Below are positions 9,546-19,900 of a DNA stretch of 64,000 nt, piece by piece. The position numbers and the translations under genes are program-made. Each line of letters begins with the position of its first letter. The first letter of the stretch is position 1. The notes under the pieces were generated by a model. That model searched no databases. It was not told where the DNA came from and worked only from the letters and a program-made list of their open reading frames with translations. This DNA is from Cohnella fermenti (GTDB taxonomy: Bacteria; Bacillota; Bacilli; Paenibacillales; Paenibacillaceae), in contig NZ_SSOB01000027.1 of NCBI RefSeq assembly GCF_004801405.1, forward strand, positions 1 to 64,000, given 5' to 3'.

Positions 9546-10387
9546 GCAGGAGGATGAGAAACGAGACAACGGACAAGGACATGCTTGTCATCGGAGGGAC
9601 GCGGCTGCGTTCCCGGTTTTTCCTCGGCACGGGCCGGTACCCGAGTCCGGCGGTGATGCTGATGGCGCTCGAAGCTTCAGGTGCGGAGGTTGTTACGTTC
9701 GCTGTCCGGCGCGTTAATCTGGAATGTGCGGAGGACGACTCGATTCTGTCGCACTTCGCGGACCGGAAGCTTATCTACTTGCCGAACACGTCGGGAGCGG
9801 GCAATGCGGACGAAGCGGTCCGCATCGCCCGGCTGGCCCGGGAAGCCGGGCTCGGCAATTGGGTCAAGGTAGAGATCAGCGCGAATTCGCGAACGCTGCT
9901 GCCCGATCCGCTCGAGACGCTGCGGGCGACGGAGCGGCTCGTCAAGGAAGGCTTCACCGTTCTCCCGTATGCCTCGGACGATCCGGTGCTGTGCAAGCGA
10001 TTGGAGGAAGCGGGGGCGGCGGCCGTCATGCCGGGCGGAGCTCCGATCGGGACGGGACTCGGGCTGCTTAATCCTTACCATCTCGGGCTGATCGCGGAGG
10101 AAGCCCGCGTGCCGATCATCGTCGATGCGGGCCTCGGCGCGGCGGCGGACGTCGCGCAGGCGATGGAGCTCGGCGCGGACGGCATCCTCGCCAATACGCC
10201 CGTCGCGCGGGCCCGGGACCCGGTCGCGATGGCCAAGGCGATGAGGCTCGCGCTCGAAGCCGGACGGCTGTCGGCCCAAGCGGGCCGCATTCCGCCGAAG
10301 CGCTACGCGACCGCCAGCAGCGAAGCGAACGGCGTCCTGTTCGGGAGCGCGGACGCCGACGCCGACTCCCGGAGGCGGCCGACATGA
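9542..10387 (+). CDS. thiG: Thiazole synthase ThiG
   Basis: 281 residues (about 255 is usual). ThiG builds the thiazole phosphate from deoxyxylulose phosphate, dehydroglycine and ThiS thiocarboxylate. The TIM barrel motifs are present: LGTGRYPS, TFAVRRVNLE, the Schiff-base Lys in NWVKVEIS, MPGGAPIGTGLG and DAGLGAAADVAQAMELGADGIL (given in parts). The listed start is GTG 9542, overlapping the thiES stop with GGAGGAGG abutting it. ATG 9581 (MLVIGG) matches the usual family N-terminus better but has a weak ribosome site, so the true N-terminus may be 13 residues later. The 3' end overlaps thiO by 4 bp. Confidence 0.93.
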   Translation: MSRRMRNETTDKDMLVIGGTRLRSRFFLGTGRYPSPAVMLMALEASGAEVVTFAVRRVNLECAEDDSILSHFADRKLIYLPNTSGAGNADEAVRIARLAREAGLGNWVKVEISANSRTLLPDPLETLRATERLVKEGFTVLPYASDDPVLCKRLEEAGAAAVMPGGAPIGTGLGLLNPYHLGLIAEEARVPIIVDAGLGAAADVAQAMELGADGILANTPVARARDPVAMAKAMRLALEAGRLSAQAGRIPPKRYATASSEANGVLFGSADADADSRRRPT

Positions 10388-11517
10388 AGCCGTCCGTTCT
10401 TGTCGTCGGCGGAGGAATTATCGGCCTCTCCTGCGCCTTCGAGGCGTCGTCGCACGGCTTCGCCGTTACGGTGCTGGAGCGGGAAAACTTCGGCGGCCAA
10501 GCGTCCGGAGCGGCGGCGGGCATGCTTGCGCCGTTCTCGGAGAATGCGGAAGGGCCCGACGCCTTCTTCCGGTTAGGGCTGGACAGCCTTAGGCTGTATC
10601 CCGAATGGGTGCGCAGAGTGGAGGAAGCCTCCGGACGGCGGGTCGAATTCCTGCGGACCGGCAGCCTGCAGGTGGCGCTGCATGAAGCCGACGAGCTTCC
10701 TCTGGTCAGGCGTTCGGAGTGGCAGAGGCCGTTCGGAAGCGCCTTCGAGCGGGTGAGCGGCGATACCTTGCGGAGGCTGGAGCCGGGGCTGACCGGGGCT
10801 GCCGTCTCCGCGCTGTATTGCCCGGAAGAGTGTCATGTTCATGCGCCCAAGCTGGTCGAAGCGTTGGAGCTGGCTTGCCTTCGCGTCGGCGTTCGCCTTG
10901 TCGCGCAGGCGGGCGAGCTGCTGAGCGTGGAGGCGGGAGGGAGCTCGGGCGTGCGGGTGACCGCGTCGGCGGCGGGGCGTCATACCGCCGAGCTCGCCGT
11001 CTGGTGTGCGGGGGCGTGGAGCGGACTGCACGGCGAACGGCTGGGCGTGCCCGTTCCCGTGCACCCGATCCGCGGACAAATTTGCGCTTACCGCTCGATG
11101 CCGTTCGAGGTTCGCCATATGATTTTTAGCTCCCAAGCCTATTGGGTTCGCAAGTCGGACGGAAGTCTGATCTGCGGCGCTTCGGAAGATGTCTCGGGCT
11201 TCGACAAGAGCGTTACCGCAGCCGGCATCGGCCGGCTTGTTCGCTGGAGCGGCAAGCTGTTCCCGAGCCTCCGGGAGACGGAGCCCGCGCATCGCTGGGC
11301 CGGACTTCGACCGGCGACATTGGACGGATGGCCGCTTCTGGGCCCGCTGCCGACCATGCCGAACGTCTTCCTGGCAACCGGCCACTATCGCAACGGCATC
11401 TTGCTCAGCCCGGCAACGGCAGCCGCCGCCTGCGACTGGCTGGAAGGAAGAGCGGACCGAACCGCGGGCAGGCTTGCTCCGTTCTCCCCGGAGAGGTTCG
11501 CGTCGCAAGGAAGTTGA
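10384..11517 (+). CDS. thiO: Glycine oxidase ThiO
   Basis: 377 residues, typical. This FAD-dependent oxidase turns glycine into dehydroglycine for thiazole formation in aerobic Bacillales. The N-terminal Rossmann motif VVGGGIIGLSCAFEA binds FAD, and the C-terminal region GLRPATLDGWPLLGP...ATGHYRNGILL is typical of DAO-family enzymes. ATGA overlap with thiG shows translational coupling. No thiF, thiD or tenA lies in this operon; the ThiS-adenylating enzyme must be encoded elsewhere. Confidence 0.93.
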   Translation: MKPSVLVVGGGIIGLSCAFEASSHGFAVTVLERENFGGQASGAAAGMLAPFSENAEGPDAFFRLGLDSLRLYPEWVRRVEEASGRRVEFLRTGSLQVALHEADELPLVRRSEWQRPFGSAFERVSGDTLRRLEPGLTGAAVSALYCPEECHVHAPKLVEALELACLRVGVRLVAQAGELLSVEAGGSSGVRVTASAAGRHTAELAVWCAGAWSGLHGERLGVPVPVHPIRGQICAYRSMPFEVRHMIFSSQAYWVRKSDGSLICGASEDVSGFDKSVTAAGIGRLVRWSGKLFPSLRETEPAHRWAGLRPATLDGWPLLGPLPTMPNVFLATGHYRNGILLSPATAAAACDWLEGRADRTAGRLAPFSPERFASQGS

Positions 11518-11526
11518 GCGGAACGA

Positions 11527-11583
11527 ATGACGACACCCCCGCAGACTTGGTATAATGGAATTCACATAATTAACAAATGTGAA
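11527..11583 (+). promoter_or_regulatory. Promoter with operator-like palindrome over the start site
   Basis: An extended -10, TGGTATAAT (TATAAT at 11551-11556), has a partial -35 (ATGACG, 11527-11532) 18 bp upstream. Just after it TTCACAT (11561-11567) and ATGTGAA (11577-11583) form an inverted repeat spanning the expected +1, the usual place for a repressor. The arms resemble those of the palindrome arrays elsewhere in the window, but spacing differs (9 bp between arms). Confidence 0.65.
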
Positions 11584-11633
11584 CTTCAATATGCAAAATA
11601 AATTGGGCAAACCAGGAAATGGAGGGATCGATA

Positions 11634-12887
11634 TTGGCTGAATCCTCTAATAAATCCTACACACTCATGCACAAGAATGAACCTGTGGCTGAGATTGAGC
11701 TGGATGAAGCGACAGCCTCCATTGCAGGGATTGGACAAGTTTACAGTCAGCAACATGTGCCGGTAGGGATACCCGTAAGAAGGGGCAAGATAGACCGTGC
11801 GGCACTCAATGAATGGTGGCGAGGTCGGGCCATTCCGGCCAGCCGGGACGGGATTCAAGAAGCGCTGCTTGAACTGAACTTGTCTGCGACGCAGAAGCTG
11901 TTGGACAGGAGCTACGGACTCAGCTTGTCCGATCAATACTGGATTGCCCCGTCTGCATCGAAGTTGGTGTGGAGCTCCGTTAACTTCTTCGACAATTCCT
12001 TCTCGGAAGATGTGGGCAATGTCTTGTTCGGGCAAGGCTCATCCGAGGCCATAAGTCTGATGTCGCCGGACAACACCTCGGATGGCTGGCTGCGGAAGAA
12101 GTGGGTGATTCAAGATGGCAAGCGTTGTCTGGTTAAAGGCGGAAGCGGGGCTATCAGGCAGGAACCGTACAATGAAGTCATTGCAAGCACAATCATGGAG
12201 CGGCTGGGCATTCCTAATGTGCCTTATACGCTGATGGTGCAGGACGAATATCCCTACAGTGTGTGCGAAAATTTTGTTACTCCGCAGACGGAGCTCGTTA
12301 CAGCTTGGTATGTGATGCACACCAGGCCAAAGCCGAATCATGTATCGGTGTATCGGCATTATGTGGACTGCTGCGAGGCGCTCGGCATTCCCGGCATTGT
12401 TGAAGCGCTTGATCGAATGATCGTCGTGGATTATTTGATTGCCAATGAAGATCGGCATCAGAACAATTTCGGCGCGATTCGCCATGCGGAGACGCTGGAG
12501 TGGCTCGGACCGGCGCCGATCTACGATAGCGGATCGTCTCTGTGGTTCTCCAAGCCGCTCGGGTTGATTCGTGCCGACGGCAAGCTGATCTGCAAGCCGT
12601 TTAAGCAGGAGCACAGCGAACAGATCAAGCTGGTCACTTCCTTCGAGTGGCTGGATTTGCGTCTGCTGGACGGAATTGAAGAAGAGGTGCGGACGATTGT
12701 CCATGGTTCGCTCTTTGTCGACGATGCCCGCTGCCATGCGATCTGTCAGGCTCTGCGCGGACGCATTGATCGTCTGCAGACAATCGTTCGTACTCGCGGG
12801 CCGCAGGGGCGGGTCGACGATCGGAGCGACGATGTGCAAGAGAACATTGCGTACAGCGGCCGGCAGGAGGATGAGCGGGAGAGATGA
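11634..12887 (+). CDS. HipA-like kinase domain protein
   Basis: About 417 residues. The C-terminal half has a HipA-type protein kinase core: NEDRHQNNFG catalytic loop (about 269-279) and YDSGSSL metal-binding motif (about 297-303), with a conserved Lys region LVKGGSG earlier. The N-terminal half carries the WWRGRAIPASR element seen in stand-alone Firmicutes HipA-like proteins. HipA kinases phosphorylate aminoacyl-tRNA synthetases in toxin-antitoxin systems; here no HipB-like antitoxin gene is adjacent, so target and role are unknown. TTG 11634 is favoured because GGAGGG lies 7 bp before it; ATG 11619 has only a poor site. The palindrome on its promoter suggests repression. The next genes are pheS/pheT with their own promoter. 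Confidence 0.75.
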   Translation: MAESSNKSYTLMHKNEPVAEIELDEATASIAGIGQVYSQQHVPVGIPVRRGKIDRAALNEWWRGRAIPASRDGIQEALLELNLSATQKLLDRSYGLSLSDQYWIAPSASKLVWSSVNFFDNSFSEDVGNVLFGQGSSEAISLMSPDNTSDGWLRKKWVIQDGKRCLVKGGSGAIRQEPYNEVIASTIMERLGIPNVPYTLMVQDEYPYSVCENFVTPQTELVTAWYVMHTRPKPNHVSVYRHYVDCCEALGIPGIVEALDRMIVVDYLIANEDRHQNNFGAIRHAETLEWLGPAPIYDSGSSLWFSKPLGLIRADGKLICKPFKQEHSEQIKLVTSFEWLDLRLLDGIEEEVRTIVHGSLFVDDARCHAICQALRGRIDRLQTIVRTRGPQGRVDDRSDDVQENIAYSGRQEDERER

Positions 12888-12915
12888 CTGCGAACAACAG
12901 CGGCATCTGCCGCAC

Positions 12916-12944
12916 TTGCGATCATTCCGGGCATCCCCTATAAT
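12916..12944 (+). promoter_or_regulatory. pheST promoter
   Basis: TTGCGA (12916-12921), a 17-bp spacer and a perfect TATAAT (12939-12944) form a vegetative sigma-A promoter immediately before the T-box leader. Confidence 0.8.
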
Positions 12945-12950
12945 GGTTAG

Positions 12951-13232
12951 TAACGCAAATGCTTAGATGGAGACAAGTACGCAACGCCTTCTTGCCAGGG
13001 AGGGGACGCCGGAGACTGGGAGCGTTCCTAAGAAATCAGGTTGCTGAATTTCACTCCGGAGCTGTGCCTTGAACCTGCCGAAGCGGCGGCTGTAGAGGCT
13101 ACCGGCCGCGGCCCGTTATGCCGCATGAGCGGGATTGCTCGTTTGTTGCGCGATGCAGCGAGAGGAGCGATCCAACAAGGGTGGTACCACGGTCCTTCGT
13201 CCCTTTTACGGGAGGAGGGCCTTTTTTATTTT
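12951..13232 (+). promoter_or_regulatory. T-box leader (tRNA-Phe) with terminator
   Basis: The T-box core AACAAGGGTGGTACCACG lies at 13174-13191. It is followed by a strong terminator (13191-13232: GGTCCTTCGTCCC, a TTTTAC loop, GGGAGGAGGGCC and a U-run). The stem I segment holds GAATTTCAC near 13046-13054, offering UUC at 13050-13052 as the Phe specifier. Uncharged tRNA-Phe should stabilise the antiterminator and allow pheST transcription. Confidence 0.93.
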
Positions 13233-13254
13233 GCCAAGAGAAGGAGAGAGCACG

Positions 13255-14289
13255 ATGAAGGAACGGCTGGAAGGGTTGCGCGTCGAGGCGCTGGAGCGGC
13301 TGAAGGAAGTGAGCGATCCGAACGCGTTAAGCGAGCTTAAAGTGCATTACTTGGGCAAAAAAGGCCAGTTGACCGAGATTCTGCGAGGAATGGGAGCACT
13401 TAGCGCGGAGGAGCGTCCGGTGATCGGACAGGTGGCGAACGACGTTCGCGGCGCGATCGAGGCGGTTATCGCGGAGAAGCAGGAGGCGTTCGACCGCGAG
13501 GAGACGGCCCGCCGCCTGCGCTCGGAGACGATCGATGTCACGCTGCCGGGCAAGAAGCGCGCCGAAGGGCTTATTCACCCTCTGACGAAGGTGACTCAGG
13601 AGATCGAGGATGTTTTCCTGGGGATGGGGTATGAGATTGCGGAAGGGCCGGAGGTCGAGACCGACTTCTTCAACTTCGAAGCGCTTAACCTGCCGAAGAA
13701 CCATCCGGCGCGCGACATGCAGGATTCGTTCTATCTGACCGACGAGATTCTGCTGCGCACGCACACGTCCCCGGTCCAGATCCGCGCGATGCGGGCAGCG
13801 AACGGCCGAACGCCGCTCAAGATCATCTGCCCTGGCAAGGTGTACCGCCGCGACGACGACGACGCGACGCATTCGTTCATGTTCCATCAGATCGAAGGGC
13901 TTGTCGTCGGACCGAACATTCGGATGAGCGACCTGAAGGGAACGCTGCTGCAGTTCGTCCAGGCGATGTACGGCAAGAACACGCAGATTCGCCTGCGTCC
14001 GAGCTTCTTCCCGTTCACCGAGCCGAGCGCCGAGGTCGACGTGACGTGTGCGCAATGCGGCGGCAGCGGCTGCCGGATGTGCAAGCATACCGGCTGGATC
14101 GAGATTCTCGGCTGCGGCATGGTGCACCCGAAGGTGCTGGAGTACGGCGGCTACGATCCGAAGGAAGTGACCGGCTTCGCGTTCGGCATGGGCGTCGAGC
14201 GGATCGCGCTGCTGAAGTACGACATCGACGACATTCGCCACTTCTATAACAACGACCTGAGATTCCTCGGGCAGTTCGCCCGAATGTAA
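13255..14289 (+). CDS. pheS: Phenylalanyl-tRNA synthetase alpha subunit
   Basis: 344 residues, standard. It forms the alpha2-beta2 enzyme with PheT that charges tRNA-Phe; the catalytic core lies in this chain. The N-terminal coiled coil (1-90) is followed by class II motifs: motif 2 KIICPGKVYRRDDDDATHSFMFHQIEGLV (seen in parts), FTEPSAEVDV and motif 3 GFAFGMGVERIALL. A CX2C pair, CAQCGGSGCRMC, sits before motif 3. ATG 13255 follows AAGGAGAG. The gene is controlled by the T-box leader upstream. Confidence 0.97.
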   Translation: MKERLEGLRVEALERLKEVSDPNALSELKVHYLGKKGQLTEILRGMGALSAEERPVIGQVANDVRGAIEAVIAEKQEAFDREETARRLRSETIDVTLPGKKRAEGLIHPLTKVTQEIEDVFLGMGYEIAEGPEVETDFFNFEALNLPKNHPARDMQDSFYLTDEILLRTHTSPVQIRAMRAANGRTPLKIICPGKVYRRDDDDATHSFMFHQIEGLVVGPNIRMSDLKGTLLQFVQAMYGKNTQIRLRPSFFPFTEPSAEVDVTCAQCGGSGCRMCKHTGWIEILGCGMVHPKVLEYGGYDPKEVTGFAFGMGVERIALLKYDIDDIRHFYNNDLRFLGQFARM

Positions 14290-14318
14290 CTTCTGAAGGA
14301 AAGGAGACGACAACGAAC

Positions 14319-16775
14319 ATGAATGTATCCTATCAATGGCTGAGAGACTATATCGACCTGACAGGCATCGAAGCGGCCGAGCTGGCCGAGATGATGACCC
14401 GCGGAGGCATCGAGATCGATTCGGTTCCTTCCCGCAATCTGGGCGTCACGCAAGTGGTGGCGGGGCTCGTCAAGACGAAGGAGAAGCATCCGGATGCCGA
14501 CAAGCTGAGCGTCTGCACCGTGGACGCCGGCACCGGCGAGGATCTGCAGATCGTCTGCGGCGCTCCGAACGTGGCGGCCGGCCTTAAGGTTCCGGTCGCC
14601 GTGGTCGGCGCGGAGCTGCCGGGCGGCCTGAAGATCAAGCGGGCGAAGCTGCGGGGAGTCGAATCCCAAGGCATGCTCTGCTCGGCGAAGGAGCTTGGCA
14701 TCAATGACAAGCTGCTGCCGAAGGAGCAGCAGGAAGGGCTGTACATTCTGCCGGCGGATACGCAGCTCGGGGCGAGCATCCTGGATGTACTGGCGCTGGA
14801 CGACTCCATTCTGGAGCTGGATCTGACGCCGAACCGCTCGGATTGCCTGAGCATGCTGGGCGTCGCTTACGAGGCATCGGCCCTGACGGGCCGCCCGCTG
14901 ACGCTGCCGGAGCCTGCGAAGGAACTTGTTCCTGCAGACGAACGGGCGGCGGACAAGATCAAGGTGACGATCGGCAATCCGGAGCTGTGCGCCCATTACT
15001 CGGCGCGCTATATTCGCGGCGTCAAGATCGGCCCGTCCCCGCTGTGGATGCAGAACCGCCTGATCGCGGCGGGCGTGCGTCCGATCAGCAACATCGTCGA
15101 CATTACGAACTATGTCATGCTCGAATACGGCCAGCCGCTGCACGCGTTCGACGCGGCCAAGGTAGCCGGCGGCGCAATCGACGTTCGCCTGGCGCGCGAG
15201 GGCGAGGTTCTGGTGACGCTGGACGGCAAGGAGCGCGCGCTTGAGCCGCACATGCTGGTGATTGCGGATGCGGAGAAGCCGATCGCGCTTGCGGGAGTCA
15301 TGGGCGGCCTGAACTCCGAGGTGACGGACGACACGGTCGACATCGTGCTCGAATCCGCTCGCTTCGACGGCGGCTCCGTTCGCCGGACGTCGCGGCAGCT
15401 CGGGCTTCGCTCCGAAGCTTCGGCACGCTTCGAGAAGGAAGTCGATCCGGCTCGCGTCCTGGAGGCGCTCGACCGCGCGGCCGTTCTGATCGCGAAGTAC
15501 GCGGGCGGAACCGTTCTGGACGGTGCGGTCGAAGCGGGAAGCGCGTCGCTTGAACCGGTTGTTGTGACGATCGGACTGGAGCGGATCAACCGCTTCCTCG
15601 GCACGCAGATTCCGTCGCTCGAGGTGAAGACGATCTGGTCGCGCCTCGGGTTCCCGGCGGTCGAGACGGCGGAAGCGCAGTGGCAAGTGACTGTTCCGTC
15701 CCGCCGCAACGGCATCAGCCGCGACGTCGACCTTATCGAGGAAGTCGCCCGTCTGCACGGCTATGACGAGATCCCGACGACGCCGATCGAAGGGCCGACG
15801 ACGACGGGCGCGCTGACGAAGCCGCAGGCGGTTCGCCGCGAGCTGCGCAAGCTGCTGGCGGGCGCCGGGCTGTACGAGGCGATCAGCTACAACGTCGTCT
15901 CGCCGGCTCGCGCCGCGCTGTTCCCGCAGCTTAACGGCAGCGCGGAAGGGGCGAAGCCGATCCCGCTGGCGATGCCGATGAGCGAGGAGCGCAGCGTGCT
16001 GCGCACGGTGCTGCTGCCGAGCCTGCTGGAAGCGGCCGCTTATAACCAAGCGCGCAAGAGCAACGATGTCGCGCTGTTCGAGATCGCGAGCGTGATCCAT
16101 ACGGCGGAAGAGACGCTGACGAAGCTTCCGACCGAGAAGACGCGCGTTGCGCTGCTGCTGACCGGCAACCGCGCGGCGGAGGCGTGGAATCGGAAGGCGG
16201 AGAAGGTCGACTTCTACGATGCGAAGGGCATTCTCGACTCCGTCTTCGAGCGCTTCGGCCTCGCGGATCGGATCGGCTACTCGGCGGCTCAGCCGGAGCA
16301 CTTCCATCCGGGCCGCACGGCTGAGCTTACGCTCGAGCTTGCGGGCGGAGCGGTGTCCATCGGCTATGTCGGCCAGCTTCATCCGGATCTCCAGCGCGAA
16401 TTTGATCTGGGCGACACGTTCGTCGCCGAGCTTGAGCTGGCTGCGCTGTATCCGGAGATCGACACGGCGATCAAGTATCGCACGCTACCGCGTTATCCTT
16501 CCGTCGAGCGGGACTTGGCCGTTGTCGTCGGAATCGAGACGCAGGGCGGAGCGCTCGTGGCGGCGATCAAGGAAGCGGTGGGCGAGCTGCTGGAGTCGGC
16601 AGGCGTGTTCGACGTCTACACCGGGGAACGCCTCGGCGCGGACAAGAAGAGCGTCGCCCTCTCGACGGTTTACCGTCATCCCGAGCGTACGCTGACGGAT
16701 GAGGAAGTGACGGAAGCCCACAACCGCGTGCTGACAAAATTGGAACAAACTTTCGGAGCCGAACTGAGAAAATAA
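14319..16775 (+). CDS. pheT: Phenylalanyl-tRNA synthetase beta subunit
   Basis: 818 residues, full length. Domains in order: N-terminal tRNA-binding (OB-like) domain about 40-150, B3/B4 editing domain about 210-385 (hydrolyses mischarged Tyr-tRNA-Phe), B5 domain, class II-like core and a C-terminal anticodon-binding FDX-ACB domain (about 725-818, RYPSVERDLAVVV). The gene starts 29 bp after pheS with AAGGAGA and is transcribed with it. No terminator is evident between it and zapA. Confidence 0.97.
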   Translation: MNVSYQWLRDYIDLTGIEAAELAEMMTRGGIEIDSVPSRNLGVTQVVAGLVKTKEKHPDADKLSVCTVDAGTGEDLQIVCGAPNVAAGLKVPVAVVGAELPGGLKIKRAKLRGVESQGMLCSAKELGINDKLLPKEQQEGLYILPADTQLGASILDVLALDDSILELDLTPNRSDCLSMLGVAYEASALTGRPLTLPEPAKELVPADERAADKIKVTIGNPELCAHYSARYIRGVKIGPSPLWMQNRLIAAGVRPISNIVDITNYVMLEYGQPLHAFDAAKVAGGAIDVRLAREGEVLVTLDGKERALEPHMLVIADAEKPIALAGVMGGLNSEVTDDTVDIVLESARFDGGSVRRTSRQLGLRSEASARFEKEVDPARVLEALDRAAVLIAKYAGGTVLDGAVEAGSASLEPVVVTIGLERINRFLGTQIPSLEVKTIWSRLGFPAVETAEAQWQVTVPSRRNGISRDVDLIEEVARLHGYDEIPTTPIEGPTTTGALTKPQAVRRELRKLLAGAGLYEAISYNVVSPARAALFPQLNGSAEGAKPIPLAMPMSEERSVLRTVLLPSLLEAAAYNQARKSNDVALFEIASVIHTAEETLTKLPTEKTRVALLLTGNRAAEAWNRKAEKVDFYDAKGILDSVFERFGLADRIGYSAAQPEHFHPGRTAELTLELAGGAVSIGYVGQLHPDLQREFDLGDTFVAELELAALYPEIDTAIKYRTLPRYPSVERDLAVVVGIETQGGALVAAIKEAVGELLESAGVFDVYTGERLGADKKSVALSTVYRHPERTLTDEEVTEAHNRVLTKLEQTFGAELRK

Positions 16776-16910
16776 GCAGGAAACCTTCTAAACAGCAGCG
16801 AATACTTCATGACGCATGATTTAGGCGTGCCGATTTTGTGGCGGAGCGCTAGCGGCGCTTGATGAGTTCGCTGCGATTTTTCTTATTTGTCGAATTGGGA
16901 GGAACAAACC

Positions 16911-19900
16911 GTGAATGCTGATGATCGTACTCGCGTAACGGTTGACATATATGGGACGCAATATACGCTGACGGGCCACACGAATCCCGAGCATATGCGC
17001 CGTGTCGCCTCCATGGTGAACGAGCAGATGTTCAAGATCTCGAACGGCTCGCCGCGCCTCGACCTCTCCAAGCTCGGGGTGCTCGCTTCCGTCAACATGG
17101 CGGACGAGCTGCTGCGTCTCCGCCGGGAGAACGAGCGGCTGCTGCACGAGGAGGCCGAGCGAATCCGCCTGTCCGAAGAGCTGATCAAGGTGAACAGCGA
17201 GCTGGCGGCCGCGAAGCGATTCGGCGAGCAGGAGCTTGAGACGCTGCGGCAGTTGAGCGAGCAGGAGCTGGAGGCGCTGCGGAAGCAGAACGAGCAGGAG
17301 CTGGAAGCTGCTCGGAAGCTGAGCGCGCAAGAGCTGGAGGCGCTTCGGGAGCAAAGTGCGCAGGAGCTGGAGGCTGTTCGGGAGCGGAGCGAGCAGGAGC
17401 TGGAGATGCTTCGGGAGCAGAGCGGACAAGAGCTGGAGGCTGTTCGGGAGCGGAGTGCGCAAGAGCTGGAGATGCTTCGGGAGGGCCATCAGGCGACGGT
17501 CGATTCTCTCGTCGAGGCGAGCCGGCAAGAGGTGGATCTGCTCGCGGAGAACCATCGGGTCGAGCTGGAGGAGATCAACTCGCGTCATGCGGCGGCGTCG
17601 AGCAGGCTTCGGGCCGAGAGCGAAGACAAGCTGGCTCGAGCGGCTCGCGAACACAGCGAACGCCTGGAGGCCGAACGCGCCGGGAAGGAAGCTGCGCTTG
17701 CACAGGCGAAGGCGGAGCACGAGGCTGAAGCGGCAAGACTGCGCGAAGAAGCGGAGCTTCGGGAGCTGGAGCTGCTGGAGGAAGCGGAGCTGGAGCGCCA
17801 GCAGCTCCTGAGCGAAGCCGAGCGTCAGCGTCAGGATGCGGACAAGGCTCTGGAGGAGCTTCGCGTGCGTTCGGAGTCGGAGCTTCGGCAATTGCAGGAG
17901 CAGTCGGAACGGAATATTCGGCAGCAACGCGAGCATTCCGAACTGGAACTGCAAGCGCTTCGCGAACAGTCCGGGCAGCAACTGGAAGAGCTTCGCGGGA
18001 AGTCGGAGCAAGAGCTGCGGGAGCTCCGCGAGCGATTCGAGCAAGAGCTGGAGGAGCTTCGGAAGCGATCCGAGCAGGAGCAGAACGAGCTTCTTGAGGA
18101 AGCCGAGAACGAATTGGCGGCCGTGCGAGCGGACCTGCAGGGCAAGCTGGAGGCGGCGAACGGCGAGCTCGCCAGGCGCGAATCCGAGCGTGCCGCCCTG
18201 GAGGCCAAGCTGGAGGAGGCGGAAGCCGCGTACCTGCAGGGGATTGGCGAACTGGAAGCCAAGCTGGAGCTCATGAGAGCCGAGCACGAGAAGGAGCGCG
18301 GCGAGATCTCCGCGGCTTCGGAGGCGAAGCTCGCCGAGCTTCGGCGCGCGCATGAGAGCGAGATTGCAAGACTCGCCTCGGAGCATGACGAGATTGTCGA
18401 GCTGCTGAACCTGTCCGGCGAGGAAGAGCTGCAAGCGCTGCGCTCCGGCTACGAGGCGAAGCTGCAAGAGCTGGCCGCTTCAAGCGAAGCGGAGAAGCAG
18501 GCGGCGATTGCCGAGCGGGATGCGGCGCTTCAGGCGGCGCAAGCCGAGCACGAGGCGGCGCTCCAAGCCGCGCAAGCGAGGCATGAGGCTGCGATTCGGG
18601 CAGTGCAAGCCGAGCGGGAGGAACGGGTCCAAGCGGTCCGCTCCGAAGGCGAGGCTGCCCTTCAGGCCGCGCTATCCGATCACGGGGCGGCTCTTCAAGC
18701 GACGCGAACGGGGCATGAAGAAGCTCTTCAAGCCGTGCGGGCCGAGCATGAGGCGGCTCTTCAAGCTGTGAGAGCGGAGTATGAAGCGGATCTTCAAGCC
18801 GTGAGAGCGGAGTATGAGGAAGCTTTGCAAGCGGAGGAAGCCAAACGCGAAGAGGCTCTCCGCGCTGCACAAGCCGGATTCGAGGAAGCTCTTCGGGCCG
18901 AGCGGGGCCAGCGCGAAGAAGCTTTCGCGGCGGCGCGAGCGGAGCATGAGGAAGCTCAACTGACAGCGAGCATCGAATACGAGGAGCGGCTTCGGGTGCT
19001 GAACGCCGAGAAGCAGGACGCTCTCGCAGCGGTTAACGCCGAGCACGAAGCGAAGCTGGCGGAGCTGGAAGAGGCTTCGCGCGCCAAGCTCGAAGAGGCT
19101 CTTCGCGAAGCCGACGCCGAGCATGAGGCAGCCCTTCGATCGGCGCAAACCGTTCACGAAGGGGAACTGCAAGCGGCGCGCACCGCGTTTGATGACGAGC
19201 TTCTCGGTACGATCGCCGAACACGAGGCCGCTCTGCAATCGCTGACGGCCGAGCGGGACACCGCTCGCGAAGCCGTTCGCGCCGAGCGCGAGGCGGGGAA
19301 GGCGGCGCTCGAGGCGGCGCTTGCCGAACACGAGGCGAAGCTTGCGGCACTATCGTCCGACTATGAAGGCAAAATCGAAGAGGAGCGCACCATCCTGACG
19401 GCACGGGCGGAAGCACTGCTGTCGGAGTACTCTTCGCTGCTGGAGAAGACGCAGTTGGAGCACGCAAGCAAGTTCGAGCTGCTCGAACAAGAGCACCGGA
19501 GGGAACGGGAAGCTCTGGAGGCTCGGCATGCCGCGGCGATCGAAGCTCTTGAAGCGAGAAGCAGGGAACTGGCGGAGAGCATCGATGCGTTGCGGGATGA
19601 GAAGGATGCCGCCCTCTACGAGCAGCTTGAGGAGTTCGAGGCTGTTCGGAACGAGATGAAGTTGGAGCACAAGGCGGAGATCGATTCCTTGAGGGCGGCC
19701 CAATTGGCGGACCGGGACAAGTGGCAGCTCTCGGTCGAACAGTTGGAGTTCCATTGCCTGGAGCTTCAGCAATCGGCGGAAGAGAACATGCGGGCGCACG
19801 AAGCCGCGAAGCTCGATGCAGCTTCTTTACTTCAGGCGGAGCTGGAAGCAAAGTCCGAATTGGAGAAGCGGCTGAACGAGCAAGATGAGCTTCTTGCAGA

